Assembly: GCA_002393945.1 (NCBI GenBank)
Contig: DGSO01000019.1
Location: 1 to 64,000 of the forward strand
From: Bacteroidales bacterium UBA4360
GTDB lineage: Bacteria > Bacteroidota > Bacteroidia > Bacteroidales > UBA932
Length of the DNA: 64,000 nt
Direction: 5' to 3'
Position numbers and translations under genes: made by a program. Below, piece after piece: positions 25,569 to 34,694 of the stretch. The stretch's first letter is position 1; the number at the start of each line of letters is the position of its first letter. Below the pieces are notes generated by a model. It was not told where the DNA came from. It did no database searches and saw only the letters and a list, made by a program, of their open reading frames with translations.

Positions 25569-25591
25569 GGTCCATGTCGGACCGTTTTTTT
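25569..25591 (+). terminator. Terminator-like hairpin in the exbB leader
   Basis: GGTCC (25569-25573) pairs with GGACC (25579-25583) around ATGTC, followed by G and seven T. It either ends the cytolysin operon or, since the probable exbB promoter lies upstream of it, acts as an attenuator of exbB-exbD-tonB. Confidence 0.5.
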
Positions 25592-25612
25592 GATAATCAA
25601 GTATAACGTTAT

Positions 25613-26335
25613 ATGATTCTCAATCTCTTACAAGCAGACACTCTGGAACAGCTGGCAGAGAATATCGCCGCAGCGCCTGCAGCCGTCCAGCAGCCCGTGG
25701 AGGTATCCGAAAGCCTCTTCTCCATGTTCAAGATGGGCGGCCCGCTCATGTGGGTTCTCCTTGCCCTTTCAATCCTAGCAATCTACCTCATCGGCAGGAA
25801 GTGGTGGGTTATCAACAACGCATCCAAGATCGACCCCAACTTCATCAACGACATCAGGGACTACATGAGCGAGGGAAAGACCAAGAGCGCCCTCACGCTC
25901 TGCTCAAAGTATGACAACCCTGTGGCCCGCATGGTAGAGACCGGCATCCTGCGCAAGGACCGTCCAATCGCAGACATCCAGGGAGCCATCGAGAACGTCG
26001 GCAACGTGGAAGTAGCCCGTCTCGAAAAGAGCCTTCCCCTCCTTGCAACCATCGCCGGCGGCGCTCCGATGATCGGTTTCCTCGGCACCGTCATGGGTAT
26101 GGTCCAGGCCTTCTTCAACATGTCCAAGGCCGGCAACAACATTGACATCACCCTCCTGAGCGACGGTATCTACACCGCAATGCTCACCACCGTGGGCGGT
26201 CTTATCGTGGGTATCATCGCATACTTCGGTTACAACTGGCTCACCTCCAAGATCTCCGATCTCGTTTACAAGATGGAAAGCTCTTCCATCCAGTTCGTAG
26301 ACATCATCATCAACCAGGACAAACCCGAGCAGTAA
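25613..26335 (+). CDS. exbB: ExbB/TolQ/MotA-type proton channel subunit
   Basis: The 240-residue protein has an N-terminal extension, then helix one (about 43-62, MWVLLALSILAIYLIGRKWW), a cytoplasmic domain, and two further helices (about 140-165 and 180-205) with the family motif IAGGAPMIGFLGTVMGMVQAF. With ExbD it forms the proton-driven motor that energises TonB-dependent outer-membrane transport. It overlaps exbD by one base. Confidence 0.93.
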   Translation: MILNLLQADTLEQLAENIAAAPAAVQQPVEVSESLFSMFKMGGPLMWVLLALSILAIYLIGRKWWVINNASKIDPNFINDIRDYMSEGKTKSALTLCSKYDNPVARMVETGILRKDRPIADIQGAIENVGNVEVARLEKSLPLLATIAGGAPMIGFLGTVMGMVQAFFNMSKAGNNIDITLLSDGIYTAMLTTVGGLIVGIIAYFGYNWLTSKISDLVYKMESSSIQFVDIIINQDKPEQ

Positions 26336-26745
26336 TGGCACTGAAGAGAAATACAAAGGTGGATGCATCGTTCTCGGTGTCCAGTATGACGGACATCGTG
26401 TTCCTCCTCCTCATCTTCTTCCTGGTGACCTCCACCCTCATCAACCCCAACGCGCTCAAGCTCCTGCTCCCCAAGAGCACCGGCCAGGTGAGCGCCAAGG
26501 CAACCGTGAGCGTGAGCATCAAGGACTGGGGAGACGACACCTACACCTACCACGTGAACGGAGCCAACGACCCCGTTTCCTATGCCGAGGTTGAGGACGA
26601 GCTCATTTCCCTCCTCTCCACTGAGGAAGACCCCACCTTCTCCATCTACTCGGACCAGAGCGTCCCCGTTGGAGAAGTAGTCCAGATCATGAACATCGCC
26701 AAGAGGAACCATTACAAGGTGATTCTGGCAACACAACCCGAATAA
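26335..26745 (+). CDS. exbD: ExbD/TolR-type biopolymer transport protein
   Basis: The 136-residue protein has one N-terminal helix containing the conserved proton-carrying aspartate (SSMTDIVFLLLIFFLV) and a periplasmic domain. It is the partner of ExbB. Start overlaps the exbB stop (TAATG). The next gene follows after one base. Confidence 0.93.
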   Translation: MALKRNTKVDASFSVSSMTDIVFLLLIFFLVTSTLINPNALKLLLPKSTGQVSAKATVSVSIKDWGDDTYTYHVNGANDPVSYAEVEDELISLLSTEEDPTFSIYSDQSVPVGEVVQIMNIAKRNHYKVILATQPE

Positions 26746-26746
26746 G

Positions 26747-27538
26747 ATGCAGCCATACGAGCGAACAAGGGAAAAGCGTGAAAAGGCGGCTGGCGTTACC
26801 GGTATACTGGCAACGCTGCTCCTTCATGCCATCGCCCTTGTGATCTGCCTCACAAGCGGCTTCACATATCTGGATCCACCGCCGCCGGAAAGGACGTCAC
26901 TGGTGATAGAATTCGAGGATGAAATAGAGAAGGAGATTCCGACGCCCACAAGGATCGGCTCGCAGCCCCAGGCAGAGGAAATCGACAGGGAGCGGGAGGT
27001 TGAACTGGTTCAGAAATCAGAATCCCCGCACGTAAACGACGCTCCCAACGTAACACCGGCGACAAAGCCCGACGCCCACGGAGACGTGGAGGTTCCCACG
27101 CCGCCTCAGCCTGAAGAACCGGAACTGGACCCCCGCGCATCCTTCCCCGGCATGGGAAAGAAGGACAACAGCGCCACAACGCCGCACAGCGCGTCCGAGG
27201 CATCGGAAGGCTTCAAGGCCGGCCAGGCCGACGGCAACACCAAACAGGGCAGGACAGAGGGCAACGCCAACGCCCACCTGGAAGGACGCACCGTGATGGG
27301 AACCCTTCCCAAACCCGCCTACAGCAGCCAGATGGCCGGTACTGTGGTAGTGACAATAAAGGTGGACCAGTACGGAAACGTCACGGAAGCAATCCCCGGG
27401 GCCGACGGAACCACGGTAACCGACAAAAACCTCTGGACCGCTGCACGTACAGCCGCCATGAAGGCACATTTCAACATGAAGGCAGACGCCCCTGCCATAC
27501 AAACGGGCACTATTACATACATATTCAAACTTAAGTAA
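26747..27538 (+). CDS. TonB-family energy transducer
   Basis: The 263-residue protein has one N-terminal membrane helix (about 18-38), a Pro/Glu-rich periplasmic spacer (about 45-140), a Gly/Asn/Thr region, and a C-terminal TonB-like beta domain (AGTVVVTIKVDQYGNVTEA). It probably transmits energy from ExbBD to outer-membrane receptors. No receptor gene is nearby. The C-terminal domain is short, as in many Bacteroidota TonB proteins. Confidence 0.85.
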   Translation: MQPYERTREKREKAAGVTGILATLLLHAIALVICLTSGFTYLDPPPPERTSLVIEFEDEIEKEIPTPTRIGSQPQAEEIDREREVELVQKSESPHVNDAPNVTPATKPDAHGDVEVPTPPQPEEPELDPRASFPGMGKKDNSATTPHSASEASEGFKAGQADGNTKQGRTEGNANAHLEGRTVMGTLPKPAYSSQMAGTVVVTIKVDQYGNVTEAIPGADGTTVTDKNLWTAARTAAMKAHFNMKADAPAIQTGTITYIFKLK

Positions 27539-27559
27539 CGACGTGAGTCGTAAACTATT

Positions 27560-28663
27560 ATGGAAGACAACAAAAGAGGTACGAGAAAACGTATCGTAAG
27601 AAAGACCGGCGAAAGCCACGCAGAAAAGGTAGACTATTCCACTTCACGCAGCTATTCATCCGGCCGCAGCAGTGCATCCGGTGAGCGCAAATCCTCATCC
27701 GGTGAGCGCAAATCCTCATTCGGTGAACGCAAGTCCTCGTTCGGAGAGCGCAAAAGCTTTGGCAGCGCACCCCGCAAGAGCGGCTATGGCAAGCCCGCAT
27801 ACGGAAGCAGCAAGCCCGGATTCGGGAAACGCACCGCAAGCGTTAAGAAACACTCCGATGCCGAAGACGGCATGAACGCAATGCTCAGCCGCAAACCTCA
27901 GGTTACCGGAAAATACTCTGACAGCAACGTAAAGAGCGAAATACAGGAAGTTGTACGCCTGAACAAGTTCATCGCCAATTCCGGCGTGTGCTCACGCAGG
28001 GAGGCCGATACCATGATCCAGGGCGGTGTCGTCACCGTGAACGGAGAAGTGGTCACCGAACTTGGAACCAAGGTGAACATCTACACCGACGACGTCCGCT
28101 TCAACGGTCAGCGTCTTAAGGGAGAGGCCAAGGTATACATCCTCATGAACAAGCCCAAGGGCTACGTAACCACCGCGGCTGACCCTCACGCAGAAAAAAC
28201 CGTCATGGACCTTCTGAAGGGCTGCCCTACAAGGGTATTCCCCGTGGGCCGTCTGGACAAGAACACCACCGGCGTGCTCATGTTCACCAACGACGGTGAA
28301 ATGTCCGAACGCCTCACACACCCTTCATTCAACAAGAAGAAGATTTACCAGGTGGTACTTGACCATGCCCTTAAGGAGGAAGACCAGCAGGCCATCCTGA
28401 AAGGCATCGAACTTGGCGACGGTCTCATCGCTGCCGATGAACTCGAGTACATCGACGCACATGACCACCGCCAGCTGGGCATTGAGATCCACTCCGGCAA
28501 GAACCGCATCGTCCGCCGCATATTCGAATCCCTGGGATACGACGTAAAGGCGCTGGACCGCGTATACTTCGCCGGCCTCACCAAGAAAGGCCTCAAGAAA
28601 GGTGACTGGCGTTACCTTACAGAGGGAGAAGTGAACATCCTTAAGATGGGAGCATTTGTTTAA
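27560..28663 (+). CDS. RluB-type pseudouridine synthase with disordered N-terminal repeats
   Basis: The 367-residue protein has a basic, Ser/Arg/Lys/Gly-rich N-terminus (1-125) with tandem GERKSS units, an S4 RNA-binding domain (about 133-180, LNKFIANSGVCSRREAD), and an RsuA/RluB catalytic domain with GRLDKNTTGVLMFTNDGE. It should modify a uridine in 23S rRNA (RluB-like) or 16S rRNA. The disordered tail is a common Bacteroidota addition and may bind RNA. It overlaps era by one base. Confidence 0.9.
   Translation: MEDNKRGTRKRIVRKTGESHAEKVDYSTSRSYSSGRSSASGERKSSSGERKSSFGERKSSFGERKSFGSAPRKSGYGKPAYGSSKPGFGKRTASVKKHSDAEDGMNAMLSRKPQVTGKYSDSNVKSEIQEVVRLNKFIANSGVCSRREADTMIQGGVVTVNGEVVTELGTKVNIYTDDVRFNGQRLKGEAKVYILMNKPKGYVTTAADPHAEKTVMDLLKGCPTRVFPVGRLDKNTTGVLMFTNDGEMSERLTHPSFNKKKIYQVVLDHALKEEDQQAILKGIELGDGLIAADELEYIDAHDHRQLGIEIHSGKNRIVRRIFESLGYDVKALDRVYFAGLTKKGLKKGDWRYLTEGEVNILKMGAFV
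27677..27760 (+). repeat. Four tandem 21-bp units in the RluB-like gene
   Basis: Units at 27677, 27698, 27719 and 27740 encode [S/F]GERKSS-type heptapeptides. The first two units are nearly identical in DNA; the later two have drifted, showing recent duplication followed by divergence. Copy-number changes would stay in frame. Confidence 0.8.
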
Positions 28664-29544
28664 TGGCACACAGAGCAGGTTTCGTAAATATCATCGGCAA
28701 TCCCAACGTGGGCAAATCCACGCTGATGAACGCCCTTGTGGGTGAAAAACTCTCAATCGTGACGGCAAAGGCACAGACCACCCGTCACCGCATCATGGGC
28801 ATCGTAAGCGGAGAGGATTACCAGATAGTCTATTCCGACACTCCCGGCATCCTCAAACCCAACTACCGTCTCCAGGAGAGCATGATGAACTTCGTGGACA
28901 CCGCCATCGGCGATGCCGACATCATCCTCTACGTAACGGACACCGTAGAAAAGGGAGACAAGAACGAAGCCTACATACAGAAGCTGCAGAAAGTTGACTG
29001 CCCCGTGGTCCTTGTCATCAACAAGATCGACATATCGTCACAGGAAAAGGTGGTCGAACTCATGCAGTGGTGGAAGGAGCAGCTCCCAAAGGCAGAGATC
29101 ATCCCGGCATCGGCCCAGGAGAAATTCAACCTGGAGAGCATACTGGAGGCGGTTTCATCCCGGCTTCCGGAGGCTCCGGCCTGGTTTGACAAGGACCAGT
29201 TCACGGACAAGAATCTCCGTTTCTTTGCATCGGAGATAATCAGGGAGAAGATTTTCCTCAACTATTCGGAGGAAATCCCTTATTCCTGCCAGGTGGAAAT
29301 CGAAGCCTTCCATGAAGGTGAAGACCGTTACGAAATCAGCGCAGTCATCTATGTGATGAGGGATTCCCAGAAGGGCATCATCATCGGCAAGGGCGGCGCG
29401 GCTCTCAAGAAGGTGGGCACTGAAGCCCGCCTGGAAATGGAAGACTTCTTCCAAAAGAAGGTTTTCCTTTCAACCTATGTAAAAGTCGACCCGGACTGGC
29501 GTGAAAGCCGCAAGGAGCTCCGCCGTTTCGGATACGAATTTTAG
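28663..29544 (+). CDS. era: Ribosome-assembly GTPase Era
   Basis: The 293-residue GTPase shows G1 GNPNVGKSTLMNALVGEK, G3 DTPG, G4 NKID, and a C-terminal KH domain with IIGKGGAALKKVGTEAR. Era binds the 3' end of 16S rRNA and is needed for 30S maturation. The TAATG overlap with the pseudouridine synthase gene couples two ribosome-related functions. Confidence 0.97.
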   Translation: MAHRAGFVNIIGNPNVGKSTLMNALVGEKLSIVTAKAQTTRHRIMGIVSGEDYQIVYSDTPGILKPNYRLQESMMNFVDTAIGDADIILYVTDTVEKGDKNEAYIQKLQKVDCPVVLVINKIDISSQEKVVELMQWWKEQLPKAEIIPASAQEKFNLESILEAVSSRLPEAPAWFDKDQFTDKNLRFFASEIIREKIFLNYSEEIPYSCQVEIEAFHEGEDRYEISAVIYVMRDSQKGIIIGKGGAALKKVGTEARLEMEDFFQKKVFLSTYVKVDPDWRESRKELRRFGYEF

Positions 29545-29545
29545 A

Positions 29546-29571
29546 TGTCATTCTGAGCGACGCGAAGAATC
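29546..29571. repeat. Dispersed palindromic repeat, copy 3 (era-parC gap)
   Basis: A 26-bp element running TGTCATTCTGAGC to GCGAAGAATC, inverted relative to copies at 12896 and 14509. It fills most of the 41-base gap after the era stop and may act as a hairpin between the two genes. Confidence 0.7.
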
Positions 29572-29585
29572 TAATTTTGAATAAT

Positions 29586-32300
29586 ATGGCAGAAGATTGG
29601 GAAGACATTGAAGGTCAGGAAGAGGAACTTGGAGAAGATGCGGTTGCATCGGGAAAATTCGAAAAGCTTCTTGGTTCCGACAGCAAGAAATACAAACTCT
29701 CCGGGATGTTCAAGGAGTGGTATCTCGACTATGCGTCATATACCATCCTGGACCGTGCCGTGCCGCACATCGTAGACGGTTTCAAACCCGTCCAGAGGCG
29801 CGTCCTGCACACTATGGGAGTCATGGACGACGGACGCTACACCAAAGTGGCGAACATCGTCGGCCAGGCTATGCAGTATCACCCTCACGGTGACGCTTCA
29901 ATCCTTGGCGCTCTTGTCACACTGGGCCAGAAAGGTCTTCTCATAGACTGCCAGGGAAACTGGGGAAACATCCTCACCGGAGACTCAAACGCGGCTCCCC
30001 GTTACATAGAAGCCCGCCTTTCCAAGTTTGCCAAGGAGGTGGTCTTTGACAAGAATGTCACCACTTGGATGACATCGTACGACGGCCGCAACCAGGAGCC
30101 CACGGAACTTCCCGTGCGCTTCCCTCTCCTTCTTGCCCAGGGCACGGAAGGCATCGCCGCCGGTCTCAGCTCCAAGATTCTGCCGCACAACTTCAACGAA
30201 CTCATAGACGCGTCCATCGCCATCCTGAAGGGTGAGCCCTTCGAGATTCTTCCGGACTTCCCTACTGGAGGCATTGCCGACTGCTCCAAGTACAACAAAG
30301 GAAAGCGCGGCGGCATCGTGAAGGTGAGGGCACGCATCAACAAGGTGGACAAGTCCACCATCACGATTACCGAAATCCCCTACGGAAAGACCTCCCAGGC
30401 CATTATCGACAGCATTATCCGCGCAAAGGACAAGAAGAAGATCAACATCAAGAAGATAGATGACATGACCACCGACAAGGTGGAGATCATCATCCATCTC
30501 CCTGCCGATGTATCTCCGGACAAAACCATCGACGCTCTCTACGCCTTCACGGACTGCGAGACGAAGATCAGCCCCAACGCCTGCGTCATCAGGGAAAACA
30601 AGCCGGTGTTCCTTACCGTCGACGAGATCCTGGAGTACGATACCTATCATACCCGCGACATCCTCAAGGCACAACTGGAATACAAACTGGGACAGCTGGA
30701 GACAGACTGGCACTACTCCTCGCTGGAGCGCATTTTCTTTGAAAACCGCATCTACAAGGTCCTGGAGCAGAACCAGATGACGTGGGAAGAACAGCTTGAC
30801 GACGTCCTCTCGCAGATGTCGCAGTATCAGGACCTCCTTCACAGGCCCATTACGATGGATGACATACTGCGCCTGGTTGAGAAACCGGTCAGGAAGATAT
30901 CCAAGTTCGACACCAAGGCTCTGGACGAAAAGATATATGCTATCGAGGATGAGATTCGTCAGGTCAAGGACAACCTGGACAATATAACCCGCTATACCAT
31001 CGACTGGTTCCGCAGCCTGAAGAAGAAGTACGGAGACCAGTGGCCGCGCCTTACGGAGATTTCCTCAATGGAGAATATCTCCGTCACCAAGGTAGTGTCG
31101 AACAATGCCAAGCTCTACGCGAACCTGGAACAGGGATTCGTGGGAATCGGCCTCAAGAGGGACGACGGCGGCGAGTTCATCTCCGAGTGCTCAGACCTCA
31201 GCGAGATTATCGTCATCGGCAAGGACGGAAAATTCCGCGTCACGAAGGTCTCCGACAAGGCTTTCTTCGGGACAGACCTCCTGTATGCCGGTGTCTTCAA
31301 CCGCGGTGACGAGCGCACCATCTACAATGTGATTTACCGCGACGGCAAGGGCCCCTGCCATTACGCCAAGCGCTTTGCCATCACCTCCGTCACCCGCGAC
31401 AAGGAGTACGACATCACTACCGGTGCCGAAGGCTCCAGAATCCTGTGGTTCACGGTCAACCACAACGGAGAAGCCGAGACAGTACGCATCGGCCTCCGTC
31501 CTAAGAAAGGCCTCAAGAAGAGCCAGCTGGAATGGGATTTCTCCAACCTTGCAATCAAGGGAAGAAGCTCCAGGGGCAACCTTGTGACCAAGAACTCCAT
31601 TGCAAGGATATCCCTGAAATCCAAGGGTATAACCACCCTGGAGGGCAAAGACATCTGGTACGATCCTGACATCCAGCGCCTCAACGAGGAAGGCCGTGGA
31701 CAGCATCTGGGCAAGTTCACCGGCGAGGACAAGGTCCTTGCAGTATTTGCCGACGGTACATACTACACCACGTCATACGATCTGGTGAACAAATACCAGG
31801 GAGACGTCATCCGCATCGAGAAACTGGATCCCGCCAAGGTCTACACCGCCCTCTATTGGGACAACGCCGCCAAGGCATACTATATCAAGAGATTCAGCTT
31901 CACGGAAAGCAACAACTCCCCCATGCTGTTCATCTCCGACGCCCGCGGCTCCAAGCTGGTTGGCATATCGGCCGATGCCCGTCCCCAGGTGATGCTCACC
32001 TTCGGCAAGAAGTTCGAACACAAGGAACCTGAAGTAATCGACGCAGAACAGTTCATCGCGAAGAAGGGTATCACGGCAAAGGGCAAGAAGTGCTCCTCCA
32101 TGGACCTCAAGAGCGTGGAATTCACAGACCCTCTCCCCGTGGAAGAGTCCGAAGTGCCTGTCAATGACGAACCTGTAGACGTGGTCATCGACGAAGATTT
32201 CCCAGAGGTATCCTTCGATGACGAAATTCCCGACATGCCCGCCCCCGATGAAGACGAGGGCCCCGTAGACCTCAGCGACTGGGAGCCCACGCTGTTCTGA
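29586..32300 (+). CDS. parC: DNA topoisomerase IV subunit A
   Basis: The 904-residue protein has the type IIA topoisomerase core: DYASYTILDRAVPHIVDG, PVQRRVLHTM, YHPHGDASIL and the active-site tyrosine in APRYIEARLS (Tyr140). The divergent beta-pinwheel-like C-terminus and acidic tail are typical of the Bacteroidota ParC rather than GyrA. It decatenates chromosomes with ParE, which is not in this window. The open frame begins at a TTG nine bases earlier; ATG 29586 is preferred. Confidence 0.9.
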   Translation: MAEDWEDIEGQEEELGEDAVASGKFEKLLGSDSKKYKLSGMFKEWYLDYASYTILDRAVPHIVDGFKPVQRRVLHTMGVMDDGRYTKVANIVGQAMQYHPHGDASILGALVTLGQKGLLIDCQGNWGNILTGDSNAAPRYIEARLSKFAKEVVFDKNVTTWMTSYDGRNQEPTELPVRFPLLLAQGTEGIAAGLSSKILPHNFNELIDASIAILKGEPFEILPDFPTGGIADCSKYNKGKRGGIVKVRARINKVDKSTITITEIPYGKTSQAIIDSIIRAKDKKKINIKKIDDMTTDKVEIIIHLPADVSPDKTIDALYAFTDCETKISPNACVIRENKPVFLTVDEILEYDTYHTRDILKAQLEYKLGQLETDWHYSSLERIFFENRIYKVLEQNQMTWEEQLDDVLSQMSQYQDLLHRPITMDDILRLVEKPVRKISKFDTKALDEKIYAIEDEIRQVKDNLDNITRYTIDWFRSLKKKYGDQWPRLTEISSMENISVTKVVSNNAKLYANLEQGFVGIGLKRDDGGEFISECSDLSEIIVIGKDGKFRVTKVSDKAFFGTDLLYAGVFNRGDERTIYNVIYRDGKGPCHYAKRFAITSVTRDKEYDITTGAEGSRILWFTVNHNGEAETVRIGLRPKKGLKKSQLEWDFSNLAIKGRSSRGNLVTKNSIARISLKSKGITTLEGKDIWYDPDIQRLNEEGRGQHLGKFTGEDKVLAVFADGTYYTTSYDLVNKYQGDVIRIEKLDPAKVYTALYWDNAAKAYYIKRFSFTESNNSPMLFISDARGSKLVGISADARPQVMLTFGKKFEHKEPEVIDAEQFIAKKGITAKGKKCSSMDLKSVEFTDPLPVEESEVPVNDEPVDVVIDEDFPEVSFDDEIPDMPAPDEDEGPVDLSDWEPTLF

Positions 32301-32311
32301 TAAAAAATTGC

Positions 32312-32319
32312 TATATTTG
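32312..32319 (+). promoter_or_regulatory. -7 box TATATTTG of recJ
   Basis: An exact match ending 7 bases before the recJ ATG, directly after the parC stop. The intervening TAAGGAT may be mostly untranscribed. Confidence 0.6.
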
Positions 32320-32326
32320 TAAGGAT

Positions 32327-34066
32327 ATGGGTACGACAGCCGAAAGACAATGGGTCCTGAAGCCCGCTGCAGATCCCGAAAAGACTGCAAGGCTCGGAGC
32401 GGAACTGGGTATTGACTCGGTTCTGGCGGAACTCCTTGTCCAAAGGGGTGTCGAAACCTTCGAACAGGCCCGTTCCTTCTTCCGTCCACGCCTCGAAGAC
32501 CTTCATGATCCTTTCCTGATGAAGGACATGGACAAGGCAGTGGAACGGGTGCACAAGGCCGTACTGGGCGGAGAACATATCCTTGTCTACGGTGACTACG
32601 ATGTAGACGGAACCACGGCCGTAGCCCAGGTATATTCGTTCCTGAAGCAGTTCACCCACAAGGTGGATTTCTATATACCGGACCGTTACGATGAAGGTTA
32701 CGGACTTTCCTATAAAGCCCTTGACTGGGCATCCGACAACGGCGTCAATCTGGTAATAACGCTGGACTGCGGAATCAAGGCCATCGACAAGGTGGAATAT
32801 GCCCGCGGCAAGGATATCGACGTCATTATCTGCGACCATCACCTCCCGGAAAATGAACTTCCGGCAGCTGTCGCAGTGCTTGATCCCAAGAGGGAGGACT
32901 GCAATTACCCCTTCGATGACCTGTGCGGCTGCGGAGTAGGATTCAAGCTGGTTCAGGGCTATGTACAGAAATTCGGCCTTGACCCCGCCCTTCTTGAACC
33001 ACTTCTGGACCTTCAGGTAGTCTCCATTGCCTCGGACCTGGTATCCATGACCGGGGAAAACCGCATCCTTGCCCACTTTGGGCTCAAGCGCCTGAATGAG
33101 CATCCGCGCTGCGGACTCCTTGCCATGATAAACCTCTCCAAACTGGAGCCGGGGCATGTCACGATAGATGACATCGTCTTCAAGATCGGCCCGCGAATCA
33201 ATGCCGCAGGCCGTATGGAAAGCGGCCGCCTTGCAGTTGAGCTGCTCACCGCTACCGACGACAAGACCGCAAACCGCATCGGAGAAGAGATCAACGACTC
33301 CAACAACGAGCGCAAGTCTATCGACAGGGAAATCACCCAGCAGGCACTGGATATGGTGGCAAAAGGTACCGCCCTTGAATCCGAGAACGTCACCATCGTT
33401 TATAACCCCACCTGGAACAAGGGCGTTGTGGGAATTGTAGCTTCACGCCTTGTGGAAGCATGCTACAAGCCGACGGTCGTACTCACAAAGAGCAACGGTT
33501 TCATAACCGGAAGCGCCCGCAGCGTACACGGCTTCGACCTTTACGCCTCTATCGAGAGCTGCGCAGACCTTCTGGAAAACTTCGGCGGGCATGTCTATGC
33601 CGCCGGTCTCACCATGAAGGAGGAGAACCTTGAGGAGTTCTGCCGCAGAATGAACAAGTACGTAAAGGTGAACATCACCCGCGAAGAGCTCACTCCGGTA
33701 GTGGAGATGGATGCAAAGCTGAACTTTGCACAGATTACGCCCAAGTTCACGCGAATCCTCAAGCAGTTCCAGCCCTTCGGCCCCGGGAACAACAACCCCG
33801 TATTCATGACCGAGGATGTCTACGACGCCGGAAACGGCCGCAAGGTTGGTGCCGGCGGTGTGCACCTCAAGCTGGACCTCATGCAGGAGAGTCTCCCCTA
33901 CAGGCAGATAGCCGCCATCGGCTTCAACATGTCCCAGTACTACGACCACATCAAGGCCGGAAACCCCATCGACATCTGCTACTCCATCGTCGAAAACTTT
34001 TACCGCGGTTCCTCAACCGTCCAGCTCCGCCTCAAGGACATCCGCGAACGCGACGACCTGATATAG
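32327..34066 (+). CDS. recJ: Single-stranded-DNA exonuclease RecJ
   Basis: The 579-residue DHH-family nuclease has YGDYDVDGTTAVAQV (motif I), ITLDCGIKAID, ICDHHLPENEL (DHH motif), and the DHHA1 motif ENFGGHVYAAGLT. It degrades single strands 5' to 3' in recombination and repair. Length fits the family. dprA and uvrA are also in this window but not adjacent. Confidence 0.95.
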   Translation: MGTTAERQWVLKPAADPEKTARLGAELGIDSVLAELLVQRGVETFEQARSFFRPRLEDLHDPFLMKDMDKAVERVHKAVLGGEHILVYGDYDVDGTTAVAQVYSFLKQFTHKVDFYIPDRYDEGYGLSYKALDWASDNGVNLVITLDCGIKAIDKVEYARGKDIDVIICDHHLPENELPAAVAVLDPKREDCNYPFDDLCGCGVGFKLVQGYVQKFGLDPALLEPLLDLQVVSIASDLVSMTGENRILAHFGLKRLNEHPRCGLLAMINLSKLEPGHVTIDDIVFKIGPRINAAGRMESGRLAVELLTATDDKTANRIGEEINDSNNERKSIDREITQQALDMVAKGTALESENVTIVYNPTWNKGVVGIVASRLVEACYKPTVVLTKSNGFITGSARSVHGFDLYASIESCADLLENFGGHVYAAGLTMKEENLEEFCRRMNKYVKVNITREELTPVVEMDAKLNFAQITPKFTRILKQFQPFGPGNNNPVFMTEDVYDAGNGRKVGAGGVHLKLDLMQESLPYRQIAAIGFNMSQYYDHIKAGNPIDICYSIVENFYRGSSTVQLRLKDIRERDDLI

Positions 34067-34090
34067 CCACCTGTTACACGATTTGCCCCA

Positions 34091-34161
34091 TTTTTATGCA
34101 TCAGCTGGCCATGCCTGGCCACTTGATGCACATTTTAGGGCGTTTTTATGCAGCAGCTGGC
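34091..34161. repeat. Direct repeats and hairpin between recJ and aroK
   Basis: TTTTTATGCATCAGCTGGC (34091-34109) recurs with one change at 34143-34161. Between them, GCATCAGCTGGCC (34099-34111) pairs with GGCCACTTGATGC with two mismatches. There is no T-run after the hairpin, so it is not a classical terminator. The second direct repeat ends 21 bases before the aroK -7 box, so it could be a regulator-binding site. Confidence 0.6.
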
Positions 34162-34182
34162 TTTAGTATTAGTGAAACTATG

Positions 34183-34190
34183 TATATTTG
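34183..34190 (+). promoter_or_regulatory. -7 box TATATTTG of aroK
   Basis: An exact match ending 9 bases before the ATG at 34200. It rules out the upstream TTG (34188), which lies within the box. Confidence 0.6.
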
Positions 34191-34199
34191 CTGCCGATT

Positions 34200-34691
34200 A
34201 TGATACTTGCACTTACCGGGTATATGGGTTGCGGGAAAAGCACCGTCGGGCGCATCGTCGCAGATGCGCTGGGCTGCCCCTTCATAGACATTGATGAGGC
34301 CATTGAAAAAGAGGCGGGGCGCACCATTGCCGATATATTCGCAGAAGATGGCGAGCCCGCCTTCCGTCAGATGGAGTTGAAAGCGTTGAAATCGGCACTT
34401 GGAAAGTATCAGTCAAACACGGCGGTGATTGCATTGGGCGGCGGAACGGTCACCATCCCGGAAGCCGTCAGGCTGCTTCAGAATCAGACATTGTGTATAT
34501 GGCTCCAAGCTCCTGCCGATGAACTTGAATCCCGCGTCGCCGGTTCCGGAAGACCCCTTGCCGATAAAGACTTCCGTGCACGCCTCGTTTCGCGCGAGCC
34601 TCTCTATGCGGCAGCATCGCACCTGCCAATCGACACAACAGGCCTCTCACCCGAAGAAATAGCGGACGAGATCATCATTGACTGCCTTTAA
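34200..34691 (+). CDS. aroK: Shikimate kinase
   Basis: The 163-residue kinase has the P-loop GYMGCGKSTVGR, the shikimate-binding DIDEAIEKEAGRTIADIF, and the VIALGGGTV motif. It phosphorylates shikimate in aromatic amino acid synthesis. A TTG-initiated extension of four codons is rejected because it overlaps the promoter. The transporter gene follows after 3 bases and is probably co-transcribed. Confidence 0.94.
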   Translation: MILALTGYMGCGKSTVGRIVADALGCPFIDIDEAIEKEAGRTIADIFAEDGEPAFRQMELKALKSALGKYQSNTAVIALGGGTVTIPEAVRLLQNQTLCIWLQAPADELESRVAGSGRPLADKDFRARLVSREPLYAAASHLPIDTTGLSPEEIADEIIIDCL

Positions 34692-34694
34692 CCC

